Below, piece after piece: positions 12,425-12,492 of a stretch of DNA of 12,492 bases (positions within the stretch are counted from its first letter, which is position 1; every line of letters starts with the position of its first letter). The DNA is from Phycisphaerae bacterium (lineage in GTDB: Bacteria > Planctomycetota > Phycisphaerae > Phycisphaerales > SM1A02): assembly GCA_030432455.1 (NCBI GenBank), contig JAUIHC010000049.1, positions 1 to 12,492 of the forward strand. The letters run 5' to 3'. The translations under genes were made by a program, and so were the position numbers. Under the pieces are notes generated by a model. It made no database searches. It saw only the letters and a program-made list of their open reading frames with translations, and was not told the origin of the DNA.

Positions 12425-12490
12425 ATGTTCCACATGGAACAATCGACTTGCACAACGAATACAAACGAATACAACCGACCACGCACATGA
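12425..12490 (+). CDS. Possible 21-residue leader ORF
   Basis: A short frame starts 18 nt after palindrome copy 8. It begins MFHMEQSTC, is rich in Thr and Asn, and ends with a TGA (12488-12490) that overlaps the ATG at 12487 in an ATGA junction. The first codons are produced by the parS-like palindrome, and phantom ORFs of the MFHV type are common over parS sites, so it may be spurious. Confidence 0.25.
   Translation: MFHMEQSTCTTNTNEYNRPRT
12426..12441. promoter_or_regulatory. parS-like palindrome
   Basis: TGTTCCACATGGAACA has 7-bp arms around CA and differs from the ParB-binding consensus TGTTTCACGTGAAACA at three positions (5, 9 and 12), two of which are a compensating pair. It may be a ParB site, a LexA-type or other operator, or chance. 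Confidence 0.4.
12455..12474 (+). repeat. Tandem 10-bp direct repeat
   Basis: ACGAATACAA occurs twice in tandem just before the possible start at 12487. It is A/C-rich like the leader at 7447-7475, which has repeated ACGAA, and could be part of an unstructured leader or an iteron-like site. Confidence 0.5.
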
Positions 12491-12492
12491 CT
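12487..12492 (+). CDS. Possible start of next gene, cut by window edge
   Basis: An ATG at 12487 follows an A/C-rich leader of the type seen before other genes here. Only two codons are visible, so nothing can be said of the product. Confidence 0.3.

Noticed and set aside
12447..12455. CTTGCACAA as a further half copy of the palindrome
   Set aside because: Only the 8-9 bp core matches and the arms are missing; chance cannot be excluded.
1..12492. tRNA or rRNA genes
   Set aside because: No cloverleaf with a T-loop GTTC pattern in context, and no rRNA-like stretch, was seen on either strand.

Overview
The window looks like part of a tailed-phage genome (prophage, or a phage-plasmid) from a GC-rich bacterium, most likely of the Verrucomicrobia or a related group. 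The phage identity rests on a lambda-type portal protein, a gpW-position head gene, an N4 Gp49/Sf6 Gp66 family protein, a phage-sized SSB, an ATP-dependent DNA ligase domain, a sliding clamp and a RadC-type JAMM protein. The host guess is weaker: it rests on high GC, an SSB tail ending DDIPF, and several A/C- or C/T-rich leaders that lack a Shine-Dalgarno sequence.

Layout. Positions 1-4489 (minus strand) form one compact operon, read right to left: gpW-position protein, portal, Gp49-like protein, SSB, a small SAP-like protein, and a ligase domain fused in frame to a long Lys/Ala-rich protein that runs off the left edge. Positions 4552-7321 (plus strand) look like an accessory or lysogeny-control block: a small membrane or exported protein, a small HTH-like protein, two unrecognised proteins, and long intergenic gaps holding several perfect inverted repeats. 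Positions 7476-12280 (plus strand) hold early or replication-type genes: an acidic low-complexity protein, a DnaN-like clamp with an acidic tail, a 67-aa protein, RadC, a DUF3150-like protein and two small proteins. Another gene probably begins at the right edge.

The most distinctive feature is a dispersed 16-bp palindrome, ACCCTTGCRCAAGGGT. It occurs in five perfect copies (7431, 8640, 10138, 10665, 12391), two copies with one edge mismatch (965, 4513) and one terminator-like derivative (5292). Six copies lie just upstream of gene starts. The gap from palindrome to ATG is exactly 23 nt for four starts, including both genes that diverge from the copy at 4513, and 28-29 nt for two more. This arrangement suggests a phage-wide control element: a phage promoter, repressor operators scattered like stoperators, or a 5'-leader RNA hairpin. 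It would tie the structural operon and the replication genes into one regulon. No known system could be named for it from sequence alone.

The right-end gap (12281-12486) is also dense. It holds two mutually exclusive stems, the last palindrome copy, a parS-like palindrome and a 21-codon ORF whose stop overlaps a possible next start (ATGA).
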